DNA of 10,564 nt, taken from Desulfurivibrio sp044068515 (GTDB taxonomy: Bacteria > Desulfobacterota > Desulfobulbia > Desulfobulbales > Desulfurivibrionaceae). This document shows, piece after piece, positions 1 to 7,718 of the stretch (position 1 is its first letter; every line of letters begins with the position of its first letter). The stretch spans positions 1 through 10,564 of the forward strand of contig NZ_JBIPKI010000063.1 of the NCBI RefSeq assembly GCF_044068515.1, read 5' to 3'. The notes under the pieces are model-generated. The model made no database searches, was not told the origin of the DNA, and saw only the letters and a program-made list of their open reading frames with translations. The position numbers and the translations under genes are program-made.

Positions 1-2869
1 CGTACAGCTCGGCGGTCCGGGCGGCCAGTTGGGAAAAACTTCCCACCCGCCAGGCACTGTCGATCCTGGCTGCCAGGCGCCGGGCCCGGCCGGGGAGACC
101 GGCGCCGAGCTCGGTGGCGGGCGCCAGGGGGACGATCCGGCCCGGCGCCGGCAGGGAGCTCAATCCCCACTGGCTTTCCGCCGCCACCCTTTGCCGGAGC
201 AGCTCCAGCAGTTCCTCATGGGTCAGACCTCCCAGCCGGCCCGGGCCGTCCTGGTCCAGGCCGTGCAGCAGGTAGGCCAGGGCCGAATCCTGGTAGCCGC
301 TGGCCCCGGCCCAGACCACCCGGCAGCAGTGGCGGGCCCGGGTCAGGGCCACGTAAAGCAGGCGCAATTCCTCGGCGAATTCTTCCCGGCGGCGCTGGTC
401 GCGCTGGTGGTCAGCGGGCAGCAGGGCGATCTTGCCGGCCCAGTTGTCCGCCGGGTCGTGATAGGCGAAAAAGTCCGCCCCGGGATCCCGGGCCTCATCC
501 TGCCGTTGAAAGGTCCTCCAGAGATAAGGGCAGTAAACCACCGGGTATTCCAGGCCCTTGCTGCGGTGGATGGTCAGCACCTGCACCGCCTCTTCGTCGC
601 TTTCCAGGCGCAGTTCGTCGATTTCGGCCTCGGGCCGGCGGCCGGCGATGCTTTCGTCGAGACTTTGGAGCAGGGCCGGGGGCTGGAGATGCTCCTGCCG
701 TTCCCGGCCATGGAGCAATTCCACCAGGTGGCGGAAGTTGGTAAGTCGCCGCTCTCCGTCCGGCTGGGCCAGCAGCCGGGCCGCCACCCCCCGTTCCTCG
801 CCGATGGCCCGGATCATCGCCATGAAACCCCGTTCGCGCCACCATAGACTCCAGCGATTGAAGGCGGCCATCCAGCTCTGCCAGGTTTTTTCGTCGGCCT
901 CCAGGGTCGGCAGCTCGGTGGGGCTGCATCCGAGGATGTCGCTGATCAGCGCCGCCCGGCGCCGGGCCTCGCCGGCCTGGTCGAGCAAGCCATGGAGCAG
1001 AATGGAAAGCTGGGCGGCCTCGGAGCTTTTAAAGACGCTGGCCCGGCTGTGAAGCACCGCCTTGACTCCCAGCCGCTGCAAGGCCTCCTGGATCCGGCCG
1101 GCCTGCCGGTTGCTGCGGACCAGTACCGCGATATCCGCCGGTCGCAGGGGGCGGTCGGCCAGTTCGCCGCCGCCGCCCAGGAGACGAACGATGTCCGCCG
1201 CCACCAGGGCCGGTACCATTTGTTCCACCTTGCTCCGCGCCGGCTGCCGGCCCCGGGCGCCACTCAGGGCCGCGGCCACGGTTTCCGGGGGCAGGTGGAG
1301 AAACTGCAGGGGGGCGGGGCCGCATTCGGGCCGGGCCCGCCAGAGATCGCCGGCGTCGGGCCGGGCCTCCACCCGGGGAAAATCGATGCCCGGCACCACG
1401 AAAGGCGCGCTCGGTCCACTGAAAAGGGCGTTGACCGCCGCCACCATGCCCCGGTCGGCCCGCCAGTTTACGGTCATGGTGTAGCGCTGGTCGCCGCAGT
1501 CGGCGGCGGCCTGGAGATAGGCAAAAATATCGGCCCCCCGGAAGCCGTAAATGGCCTGCTTGGGATCACCGATCAGGATCAGGCGGCGCTGATCGCCGCC
1601 GGGCGAAGATCCGGTCGCGGCCTCCGGCTCCCGGGGCCGGTATACGCTTTGAAAAATCGCGTACTGGACCGGGTCGGTATCCTGGAACTCGTCGATCAGG
1701 GCCACCGGGTAGCGGGAGGCGATGAAGCCGCGCAGGGCCTCCCGGCCCCGCTGGCGCAGGGCCTGTTCCAGGTTGTAGAGCAGGTCGTCAAAGGATTGAA
1801 CGCCGGCGGCATAGAGGCGCCGGGGCAGTTCCCGGCGGGCGAAATCAACCAGGGCGGCCAGGGAGGCGGCGCGATAGGCGGCGTCCAGTTCAGCCAGTTG
1901 TGCCAGGTACTCCTGCCAGCAGGCGAAAAAGGGTTGTTGGGGGATTTGCCCTTGTTTGATCGCCGCTTTTTTGCAGACCCCACCTTCGGGATCATGGAAG
2001 GCGGCGGGAGTCAGTTTTTCGGCCCCCACCGGAACCACCAGGGACCGGGGTTCATCCTCCCGCAAGTGGGCGGCCAGTTGGGCCACCAGGCCGCCGGCCA
2101 GCAGATCGCGGTATTTTTTGAGCAGATCCGCCTCCTCCAGCTCGGCGCCAATGGCGGCCTCGTTTTCACGCCAGCTTTGACGGGCCCGGCGATAGGCCGT
2201 CCGGGTGGCAGCCCAGGCCTCGGCCGGTTCCAGGGCCGTGGCAGCCCCGGGAGCCGCCCCGGCACCGGGACTCACCACCGGGAAGTAACGGTGACGCACC
2301 GCCTCGCCGACCAGCCGGCGCAATTCCTCGAGGCCGTAGCGGCGCCGCAGGAGAGCCAGCAGGCGGGAATCATCGCGGTGGGAAATCGCGGCCAGAAAAT
2401 CGTAGATCAGCTCGTCAACGAACTCATCGACGGCGCCGACCAGCTCCAGCTCAAAGGGCATCCCGCTTTCAAAGGCCCCCTGCTGGAGGATGCGATGGCA
2501 GAAGCTGTGGATGGTGGTCACCGCCGCCTGGTCGATCTCGGCCAGGGCCCGTTGCAGGAGGAGCAGATCCCGTCCGGGCTGCCGGCTGGCGCGGACCAGG
2601 CCGGCGAGGAAGGCATCCTGGCCGGCGTCGATGCCCTGGTAAGCGGCCACCGCCGCCTGGAGCCGGGCCCGCAGCCGGGCGTGCAGTTCGGCGGTGGCGG
2701 CCTCGGTGAAGCTCAGTACCAGGATCTGGTCCACCCGCAATTCGTGCTCAAGGATAAAGCGCAGGTAAAGAGAGGTGATGGAATAGGTCTTGCCGGTGCC
2801 GGCGCTGGCCTCGATGAGCTGCCGGGGGGCGGCCGGCAGTTTTTCGGGAATAAAGGGTCGGATAGTCAT
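1..2869 (-). CDS. recB: RecBCD helicase-nuclease subunit RecB (exodeoxyribonuclease V beta), C-terminus outside the window
   Basis: RecB is the 3'-5' superfamily 1 helicase and nuclease subunit of RecBCD, which processes double-strand breaks for RecA loading. The frame stays open for 956 codons from ATG at 2869 to the left edge, with no stop. Visible helicase motifs: Walker A ASAGTGKT (residues 21-28), Walker B region DEFQDTD (391-397), GDPKQAIYGFRG (from 434), HRSKGLEYPVVY (768-779) and the motif VI region VALTRARH (840-847). I checked that these sit in one uninterrupted frame. Known RecB proteins are about 1,200 residues, so roughly the last 200-250, holding the nuclease domain, are missing because of the window edge, not because of a visible truncation. 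The start overlaps the recC stop as ATGA, which suggests translational coupling. A recD gene, if present, would lie beyond the left edge. The family call is very secure; AddA-type helicases are less likely because a typical RecC precedes it. Confidence 0.96.
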   Translation of the reverse strand, partial: MTIRPFIPEKLPAAPRQLIEASAGTGKTYSITSLYLRFILEHELRVDQILVLSFTEAATAELHARLRARLQAAVAAYQGIDAGQDAFLAGLVRASRQPGRDLLLLQRALAEIDQAAVTTIHSFCHRILQQGAFESGMPFELELVGAVDEFVDELIYDFLAAISHRDDSRLLALLRRRYGLEELRRLVGEAVRHRYFPVVSPGAGAAPGAATALEPAEAWAATRTAYRRARQSWRENEAAIGAELEEADLLKKYRDLLAGGLVAQLAAHLREDEPRSLVVPVGAEKLTPAAFHDPEGGVCKKAAIKQGQIPQQPFFACWQEYLAQLAELDAAYRAASLAALVDFARRELPRRLYAAGVQSFDDLLYNLEQALRQRGREALRGFIASRYPVALIDEFQDTDPVQYAIFQSVYRPREPEAATGSSPGGDQRRLILIGDPKQAIYGFRGADIFAYLQAAADCGDQRYTMTVNWRADRGMVAAVNALFSGPSAPFVVPGIDFPRVEARPDAGDLWRARPECGPAPLQFLHLPPETVAAALSGARGRQPARSKVEQMVPALVAADIVRLLGGGGELADRPLRPADIAVLVRSNRQAGRIQEALQRLGVKAVLHSRASVFKSSEAAQLSILLHGLLDQAGEARRRAALISDILGCSPTELPTLEADEKTWQSWMAAFNRWSLWWRERGFMAMIRAIGEERGVAARLLAQPDGERRLTNFRHLVELLHGRERQEHLQPPALLQSLDESIAGRRPEAEIDELRLESDEEAVQVLTIHRSKGLEYPVVYCPYLWRTFQRQDEARDPGADFFAYHDPADNWAGKIALLPADHQRDQRRREEFAEELRLLYVALTRARHCCRVVWAGASGYQDSALAYLLHGLDQDGPGRLGGLTHEELLELLRQRVAAESQWGLSSLPAPGRIVPLAPATELGAGLPGRARRLAARIDSAWRVGSFSQLAARTAELY

Positions 2870-5800
2870 AAGGCCGCCTTCTCCAGGGCCTGCAGCAGGG
2901 GCTCGTAAACCCGGCGGGCGACGGCGGTGAAATCTTCCCAGGCCACCCCGCCGGGGCCCACGCTTGCCTTCTGGTACCAGTCTCCTTCCGGCTCCGCCGG
3001 GTGGAACAGGGCCTGCACGTAAGGATCGGCCCCGTCCGGCGGCGGCCAGCGGTTGTAGCCTCCGCCATGATAGGCCAGCAAAGCGGCCTGGCGGGCCTGG
3101 TCCTCGCGGTCGGCGGGATCGGCGGCCCGGCCGAAGAGCATTTTCTGGACGAAGGCATGGGAGCTCTCGCGGAAAAGGGGCAAAGGCTCCCGGCTCCCCC
3201 GCAGCCAGAGCTCTACCAGTTCGCGCAACCGGACCAGGGCTTCTTCCCGTTCCAGTTCGCGAAAAATGCGGATCTCCGCCGGCCCGGCCGCGCCGCGCCC
3301 GACCATGAGGCACTGCCGGTCCTGGTCGGCGGGGCTCTGGGCGCAGAGGGCCAGGTGATCGAGCCAGGCGTTGAGGAAAAAATGGGACGGGCAGCGGGAG
3401 GGGGTGAAACGGAGGAGGCCGGATTCGGCCCGATCCCGCAACTCGCCGGCCAGCCGGAGACCACCGCCCAGGTCCAGGTCGAGACTGAGCGGCGGCAGGG
3501 CTTTGCCGGCGGGTGCGGTGGACAGAAAGGCGGCCACCGGCTCCACCTCGGCGATGATCTCGGCCAAGGCCGGTTGGGCCGAACCGGCCAGGGGCAGTTC
3601 TCCCCGGGCCCGCAGCAGTCTTTCAACGCCGGGGGCCCGCAGGTCGCCGGGGTTTTGCAGAAGTTTCATGGCTATCCGGTGTTTGTCCAAGCCTGCGATG
3701 AAAACCGGTTCCCGGTCGGGCGGGACTTCCTCGGGCTGGGGCATCACCAGGCCCAGTCGCCGGCGAGCGTACCAGGCGGCGGGATTGCGGAAAAAACGAT
3801 GGAGTTCGGCCAGCTCGGGACCGGTCCCGAGATCCGCCGCCGCTGGTTCCGCCGCGGGCTCCCCGGGCCCGGACGGCCGGGCTTGAGCCGCGATGGCAGC
3901 GGCCAGGCTTGGGTCATACTCCTCGGCATAGGTAAACAAGGGCCCGACCGGATCGGCGAAATAACGGGGACTGAAGGGCTGCAGGGGATGTTCGACCACG
4001 TAGCGCCGGCGGGCAAGTCGCCGCTGTTCGGGGCGCAAATCCGGGGCGGCGCCTTCTTGGCCGGTCATGGCGGCCAGGCAGTCCAGCAGTTCATCCACCA
4101 GCACCGAAGGGGGCAAAACGCTGTTGTCCTTGATGCTGCGGCCCACATAGCTGATATAAAGCCGGCGCCGGGCCGCCAGCAGGGATTCGAGAAAGAGGTA
4201 GCGGTCGTCCTGGCGCCGGGAGCGGTCGCCGGGGCGGGGATCGGCGGCCAGCAGGTCGAAACCGGCGGGATTTTCCTGGCGGGGATAGGCGCCGTCGTTC
4301 ATGCCCAGCAGGCAGACCACCGCAAAGGGAATGGTCCGCATCGGCAGCATGGTGCAGAAAGTCAGGCCACCATCGAGAAAACCGGCCGCGGCGCCGGCCT
4401 CGTCCAGCCGGCCCCGGAGCAGGCGCAAAAAGGCGGGCAATTCCAGGGTCCGCTCAACCCCGGCCTGATCGCTGTCCCGGACCAGGTCAGCCAAGGCTTC
4501 GCGCAAGGTTTGGCGCTGCCAGTCCTCGCCGGGCCCGGCTTGGGGTTCAGAGGCAAAAAAGACGGCCAGGGCCCGCTGGACCAGTTCCGCCCACTGGGCC
4601 GGCAAACGCGGCGTCTTGATCTCGGCGGCCAGGGTGAATAGGGCCTCGCAGAAGCCCAGCAGAATGCCGGCGACCTGGCCGTCCTGGCCTTCGATGTCGT
4701 CATAGGGGAGCAGGTCGGCAAAAAGCCGCTGATCCAGGCCGGGCATGGCGTAGCCCAGGATCAGCCGATCCAGGCCGAAGCGCCAGGTGTTCTGGCGATC
4801 AGGCGGCTGGCCGTGGCTGCGCCGATGCTCCTCGTCGATCCCCCAGCGAATCTGGCAGTGGCTGACCCACTGGGCGATCCGGCCGGCCTGGTCGGCCCCC
4901 AGGTTCAAGCCCCGCCGCACCGGCTCGCGGGCGAGAAAGTCCAGGACCTGGGAGGCGGGCAGCCGGCCCCGGGCCAGTTCGAAAAGGGCCAATAGGGCGT
5001 CGAGCAGGGGCGCTTCCCGGCTGAGGCGCCGGTCGGCGATGCGAAAAGGGATCTGGCGCCGGTCGCCGGCCGGCCGGCTGAAGACCGCTTCGATCAGGGG
5101 GGCGTAGATTTCAATATCCGGCACCATCACCACGATATCGCGGGGCCGGCATTCGCCACGGTCCAGCAGAGCCAGCACCTGGTCCTGCAAAACCTCCACT
5201 TCCCGCAGGGGACTGTGGCAGGAGTGGATCACGATGGCCGGGTCTTCCTCCTGCCGGTGATCGGCCGCCGCCGTGCCGCCGGCCGGTTGGCGCAGTTCAA
5301 GGATATCGGCCTGCAAGCGGGCCAGTACCGACGCCGCGGTTCCCGTCGGGCTGACGAAGCACTCGCCGCCCGGGGGCTGGCGATAGGCGGCATGCTCTTC
5401 GAGGAGATCCTGGAATTCACGGCCCACCGTGCCCAGGGAAGCCAGCAGGGGATGGCCCCCGGCCAGGTGCAGATCCTCCGGCCTTACCTGCTCCCGCTCA
5501 TATCGCAGCAACAGGCGGTTAACGGCTTGGGGGGAATAAATGTCGGCCCAGTAGCCGCGGGTGGGGCTGAAGAGCAGCAGGTGGCTGGGAACCAGCCGGG
5601 CGGCCTGGTTGAGCAGGTTGAGATAGAGGGGCGGCAGGGTGGTGATGGCGAAGAGAAAAATTCGGGCCGGCAGCAGTTCCGGGGCCGCCGGCGTCCCGGC
5701 GCGCAGGCGTTCCCAGGCTGCCCGCAGGGGTCGCACCGGGGAGCCGAGGCGGGCGCTCAATTGCCGCCAGAGCAGCGGTTGCCAGCGGCTTTCCCCGGTC

Positions 5801-6348
5801 GGTTGTCCGGCCGGAATCGGGCCGGCGCCCTCCCCCGCCGGCCGGGCCGGGTCAGCGGCGTCTTCCCAGGCCATGACCATTTCGGGGCGGTAAACGGCGT
5901 ACTGGTCGAAGACGTAGGCGATTCTTTCCGCCAATTGCAGGGTTTTCCAATCGTCGGCGCCGTGCAGGTAGCGGTGCAGAGGGGCAAATTCCTCCCGGAC
6001 CAGCAGATCGGGCAGCAGGTCGAAAATTGCCAGGGTAAGCAGCTCGCGGCTGCGGCCCAGGGTCAGACCGGCCGCCTCGTCGGGCCCGAGAACGGCCCGC
6101 AGGATTCGCTCGATAAAATGGCGGGGATGGGGGAAATCGGGATTGGCCCAAACCCCGAAACGGTCGGCCAGACGCTGGTTGAGCCAGGTGGCCATCCCCC
6201 GGCTCTGGACCACGATGCATTCCGCCGCCAAGGGCGCGGGCGGGACGGCCCGCAACTCCGCGGTCAGGCAGTCAAGCAGGGCTTCGATCCGGTTGCTGCG
6301 ATAAAGAATCAGCCCCGGCTCTCCGGCATATGGGTGGTCAGCAGCCAT
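2866..6348 (-). CDS. recC: RecBCD subunit RecC (exodeoxyribonuclease V gamma)
   Basis: RecC is the inactive-helicase scaffold of RecBCD that splits the DNA strands and scans the 3' strand for Chi. From ATG at 6348 it has 1160 residues, close to E. coli RecC (about 1120). Visible family signatures: LYRSNRIEALL near the N-terminus, VVQSRGMATWL (about 46-56), ANPDFPHPRHFIE (about 68-80), VFDQYAVYRPE (about 146-156), LLGMNDGAYP (680-689), GDRSRRQDDRYLFLE (707-721) and a C-terminal PSHFFLNAWLDHLALCA stretch near 985-1003. I chose 6348 because family members begin just before the YRSNR segment. An in-frame ATG at 6399 would add 17 residues but lies inside the end of the upstream gene and has no visible ribosome site. 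The site for 6348 is also weak (GGA six bases before ATG). It overlaps recB by 4 bp. Several residues matching the E. coli Chi-recognition positions differ (see findings). Confidence 0.95.
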   Translation of the reverse strand: MAADHPYAGEPGLILYRSNRIEALLDCLTAELRAVPPAPLAAECIVVQSRGMATWLNQRLADRFGVWANPDFPHPRHFIERILRAVLGPDEAAGLTLGRSRELLTLAIFDLLPDLLVREEFAPLHRYLHGADDWKTLQLAERIAYVFDQYAVYRPEMVMAWEDAADPARPAGEGAGPIPAGQPTGESRWQPLLWRQLSARLGSPVRPLRAAWERLRAGTPAAPELLPARIFLFAITTLPPLYLNLLNQAARLVPSHLLLFSPTRGYWADIYSPQAVNRLLLRYEREQVRPEDLHLAGGHPLLASLGTVGREFQDLLEEHAAYRQPPGGECFVSPTGTAASVLARLQADILELRQPAGGTAAADHRQEEDPAIVIHSCHSPLREVEVLQDQVLALLDRGECRPRDIVVMVPDIEIYAPLIEAVFSRPAGDRRQIPFRIADRRLSREAPLLDALLALFELARGRLPASQVLDFLAREPVRRGLNLGADQAGRIAQWVSHCQIRWGIDEEHRRSHGQPPDRQNTWRFGLDRLILGYAMPGLDQRLFADLLPYDDIEGQDGQVAGILLGFCEALFTLAAEIKTPRLPAQWAELVQRALAVFFASEPQAGPGEDWQRQTLREALADLVRDSDQAGVERTLELPAFLRLLRGRLDEAGAAAGFLDGGLTFCTMLPMRTIPFAVVCLLGMNDGAYPRQENPAGFDLLAADPRPGDRSRRQDDRYLFLESLLAARRRLYISYVGRSIKDNSVLPPSVLVDELLDCLAAMTGQEGAAPDLRPEQRRLARRRYVVEHPLQPFSPRYFADPVGPLFTYAEEYDPSLAAAIAAQARPSGPGEPAAEPAAADLGTGPELAELHRFFRNPAAWYARRRLGLVMPQPEEVPPDREPVFIAGLDKHRIAMKLLQNPGDLRAPGVERLLRARGELPLAGSAQPALAEIIAEVEPVAAFLSTAPAGKALPPLSLDLDLGGGLRLAGELRDRAESGLLRFTPSRCPSHFFLNAWLDHLALCAQSPADQDRQCLMVGRGAAGPAEIRIFRELEREEALVRLRELVELWLRGSREPLPLFRESSHAFVQKMLFGRAADPADREDQARQAALLAYHGGGYNRWPPPDGADPYVQALFHPAEPEGDWYQKASVGPGGVAWEDFTAVARRVYEPLLQALEKAAL

Positions 6349-6359
6349 AGTCGTCCATG

Positions 6360-6386
6360 GGGATCCGCCGCAGCTGGCCGGATCCC
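6360..6386 (-). repeat. Perfect 8-bp inverted repeat in the gap before recC
   Basis: GGGATCCG at 6360-6367 is exactly complementary to CGGATCCC at 6379-6386, separated by 11 bases. It fills much of the 43-bp gap between the stop of the membrane protein gene (6392) and the chosen recC start (6348). As RNA from the minus strand it would form a GC-rich hairpin ending 11 bases before the recC ATG. No T run follows, so it does not look like a simple intrinsic terminator. It could limit recC translation or mark RNA processing, but an 8-bp repeat can also arise by chance in GC-rich DNA. Confidence 0.5.
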
Positions 6387-6391
6387 GGGTT

Positions 6392-6787
6392 TCAGGCATA
6401 AAAGAGGACCAGGAAAATATCCACCAGCACCACGATCAGCGACAGGGTCACGACAAAGAGATAATTGATGTTTTCCTTTGACTTTACCAGCGAAGAAAGC
6501 ACGTAGGTAATCAGCACCCGGTCATCATACTCCAGTTCCCGGCCGCTGTTGAGCTTTTCCAGCAGACGGTTGGCCATGATGGCCCGCCGCCGTTTTTCGG
6601 TGATGAAATAGCGGTAGGCAAAGAAAAAAATGTAGCCGAAAACCCCGAAATACCACAGGGGCCGGACCAGGGCGGGGCTGAAGACATCGACGATGGTCAG
6701 CAGGCGAAAGGCCACGGCGGCCAGCAGGCCCAGGGTCATGGCGCTGTAGATCACCCAGAGGGGCATGGTGTGCGGGAGTTTGGTCAT
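6392..6787 (-). CDS. Small membrane protein with three predicted helices, function unknown
   Basis: I do not recognise this 131-residue protein. It shows three hydrophobic segments, at about residues 10-31, 44-63 and 107-129. Between the second and third lies a polar stretch of about 45 residues that begins with a basic KRRR cluster (65-68), which suggests this loop is cytoplasmic. The loop also contains an acidic ELEYDD patch (84-89) and a serine/lysine region just before the last helix. There are no cysteines and no recognised catalytic motif. The start is ATG at 6787, with AAGGA about 12 bases upstream; Met8 is an alternative. The gene is 89 bp after rlmH and 43 bp before recC on the same strand, so it may be cotranscribed with either. 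Base composition and codon use look like its neighbours. That it is a real gene is likely from its membrane-protein pattern and tidy fit between flanking genes. Confidence 0.8.
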   Translation of the reverse strand: MTKLPHTMPLWVIYSAMTLGLLAAVAFRLLTIVDVFSPALVRPLWYFGVFGYIFFFAYRYFITEKRRRAIMANRLLEKLNSGRELEYDDRVLITYVLSSLVKSKENINYLFVVTLSLIVVLVDIFLVLFYA

Positions 6788-6876
6788 CGGCGAAGGATCC
6801 TTGGCAGAGAGGTTTTTCAGGGTTAGCCTTGGCTGACCGGAGCCGGCGGGGAACGCAGGGAAAAGCGGCGGGCGGC

Positions 6877-7347
6877 TTATTTATGATAGCCGGTGCCCTG
6901 CCGGATCGTCCAGGCCCGGTAAAGCTGCTCGAGCAGCAAAAGCCGGGCCATCTCGTGGGTGAAGGTCAGGGGCGAAAGCGACAGGGTGAAGTCGGCCCGC
7001 TCCAGAACTTCCGGGGCCAAGCCTAAGGGGCCGCCCAGAACAAAAACCAGGCGCGCACGGCCCTGCTCCTCCCAGCGGGCCAGCAACTCGGCCAGTTGGG
7101 GGGAATCAACCAGCCGGCCGCCGGGGTCCAGGGCCACCAGAAAAGCATCGGCCGCCACCCGGCTCAGCAGCAGCCTCCCCTCCTCCCGGACCAGCCGGGC
7201 TTCATCATCGCCGCGGCCCGGCTTGGGGGCCTTGACCGCCTTGATGGTTATTTCGACATAGCGCCGCAGGCGGCCGGCAAAATCATCAATGCCCCGGGCC
7301 AGGTATGCTTCCCTGGTCTTGCCGGGAAAGAGCAGTTCAAGACGCAT
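6877..7347 (-). CDS. rlmH: 23S rRNA (pseudouridine-1915-N3)-methyltransferase RlmH
   Basis: RlmH is a SPOUT-family enzyme that uses S-adenosylmethionine to methylate N3 of pseudouridine 1915 in helix 69 of 23S rRNA, acting on assembled ribosomes in the cytoplasm. The 156-residue length matches the family. The knotted SAM-binding C-terminal region is clear: FVLGGPLGL (102-110), SLSPLTFTHEMAR (123-135), LLLEQLYRAW (137-146) and the terminal YHK (154-156). The usual family text around residue 130 reads TFPH or TLPH, here TFTH, and the tail reads QGTGYHK where many members have a GxPYHK ending; both look like mild variation. The ATG lies inside the end of the ykgJ-like gene (11-bp overlap) with no strong ribosome site, which suggests translation by coupling. 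Confidence 0.95.
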   Translation of the reverse strand: MRLELLFPGKTREAYLARGIDDFAGRLRRYVEITIKAVKAPKPGRGDDEARLVREEGRLLLSRVAADAFLVALDPGGRLVDSPQLAELLARWEEQGRARLVFVLGGPLGLAPEVLERADFTLSLSPLTFTHEMARLLLLEQLYRAWTIRQGTGYHK

Positions 7348-7711
7348 TCTTCATTTTGCGGCGGAATTCTTCGTGGGAGAGGCCCGCCTTGAAGCCCGGG
7401 CAGGAACCGGTAATCACCGCGAAATTGGCGGGATCGTCAATCATGCTGGGATGCAGGGGCCACTGGCGGCACCGCCAGGGTTTGCCCGGGTGGATGGTGC
7501 AGCCGTTGTCATAGAAAATGCAATGGCCGTCGACGGTTTTCATCTGGACCGTGTTGCCGGTAATCCGCAGATAAAGGCGTTTGACTTCGGCGAAAGGCAG
7601 GCCCAGATGGGCGCTCAGCCGCTCCTGGTCCTGCCGGTCCAGGGAAACCGTGGTTTCGCCCTGGCAGCAGTAACCGCACTGCTGACAATCAAAAAATTCC
7701 TCTGCAACCAT
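7337..7711 (-). CDS. YkgJ-family cysteine-cluster protein
   Basis: This 124-residue protein carries the cysteine pattern of the YkgJ/CxxCxxCC family (often annotated as a putative zinc- or iron-binding protein). Cysteines are at 9, 12, 15 and 16 (CQQCGYCC), then 64, 71, 81 and 104. The second half has the usual layout CIFYDNGCTIHPGKPWRCRQWP followed by SCPGF, given here as segments 64-70, 71-78 and 79-85. The eight cysteines could bind a metal or an iron-sulphur cluster; the family's biochemical role is not established as far as I know. There is no signal peptide or membrane segment. ATG at 7711 is preceded by a strong AAGGAG site 10 bases upstream, inside the last codons of the speB-like gene. 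It overlaps rlmH by 11 bp, so it is very likely cotranslated with it. Confidence 0.9.
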   Translation of the reverse strand: MVAEEFFDCQQCGYCCQGETTVSLDRQDQERLSAHLGLPFAEVKRLYLRITGNTVQMKTVDGHCIFYDNGCTIHPGKPWRCRQWPLHPSMIDDPANFAVITGSCPGFKAGLSHEEFRRKMKNAS

Positions 7712-7718
7712 GATGCTG

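Noticed and set aside
403..410. E. coli Chi octamer GCTGGTGG here, and its complement at 4095-4102 and 6421-6428
   Set aside because: Three copies in 10.5 kb of GC-rich coding DNA can come from common Leu-Val type codon pairs, and the RecC here appears to differ at Chi-contact residues, so these are not evidence of functional Chi sites.
1..2869. Possible truncated recB pseudogene
   Set aside because: The frame is open to the window edge and motifs are in one register; the missing nuclease domain is explained by the edge, not by a stop or frameshift.
992..2908. A 638-codon open frame on the plus strand opposite recB
   Set aside because: Its codons line up exactly with recB codons. In that register plus-strand stops need TTA, CTA or TCA codons in recB, which are rare in GC-rich genes. 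The translation is low-complexity Gly/Gln/Ala-rich with no domain, whereas recB shows all helicase motifs.
3001..4641. A 546-codon open frame on the plus strand opposite recC
   Set aside because: Same codon-aligned antisense effect; no recognisable motif, and recC is well supported on the other strand.
5215..6468. A 417-codon open frame opposite the recC N-terminal half, running past its start
   Set aside because: Codon-aligned shadow of recC with compositionally biased translation. It also runs into the opposite strand of the membrane protein gene.
6813..6838. Imperfect inverted repeat around GTTAGCC-TT-GGCTGAC in the 89-bp gap after rlmH
   Set aside because: The loop would be only two bases, one pair is a mismatch on the transcribed strand, and no T run follows, so it is not supported as a terminator.
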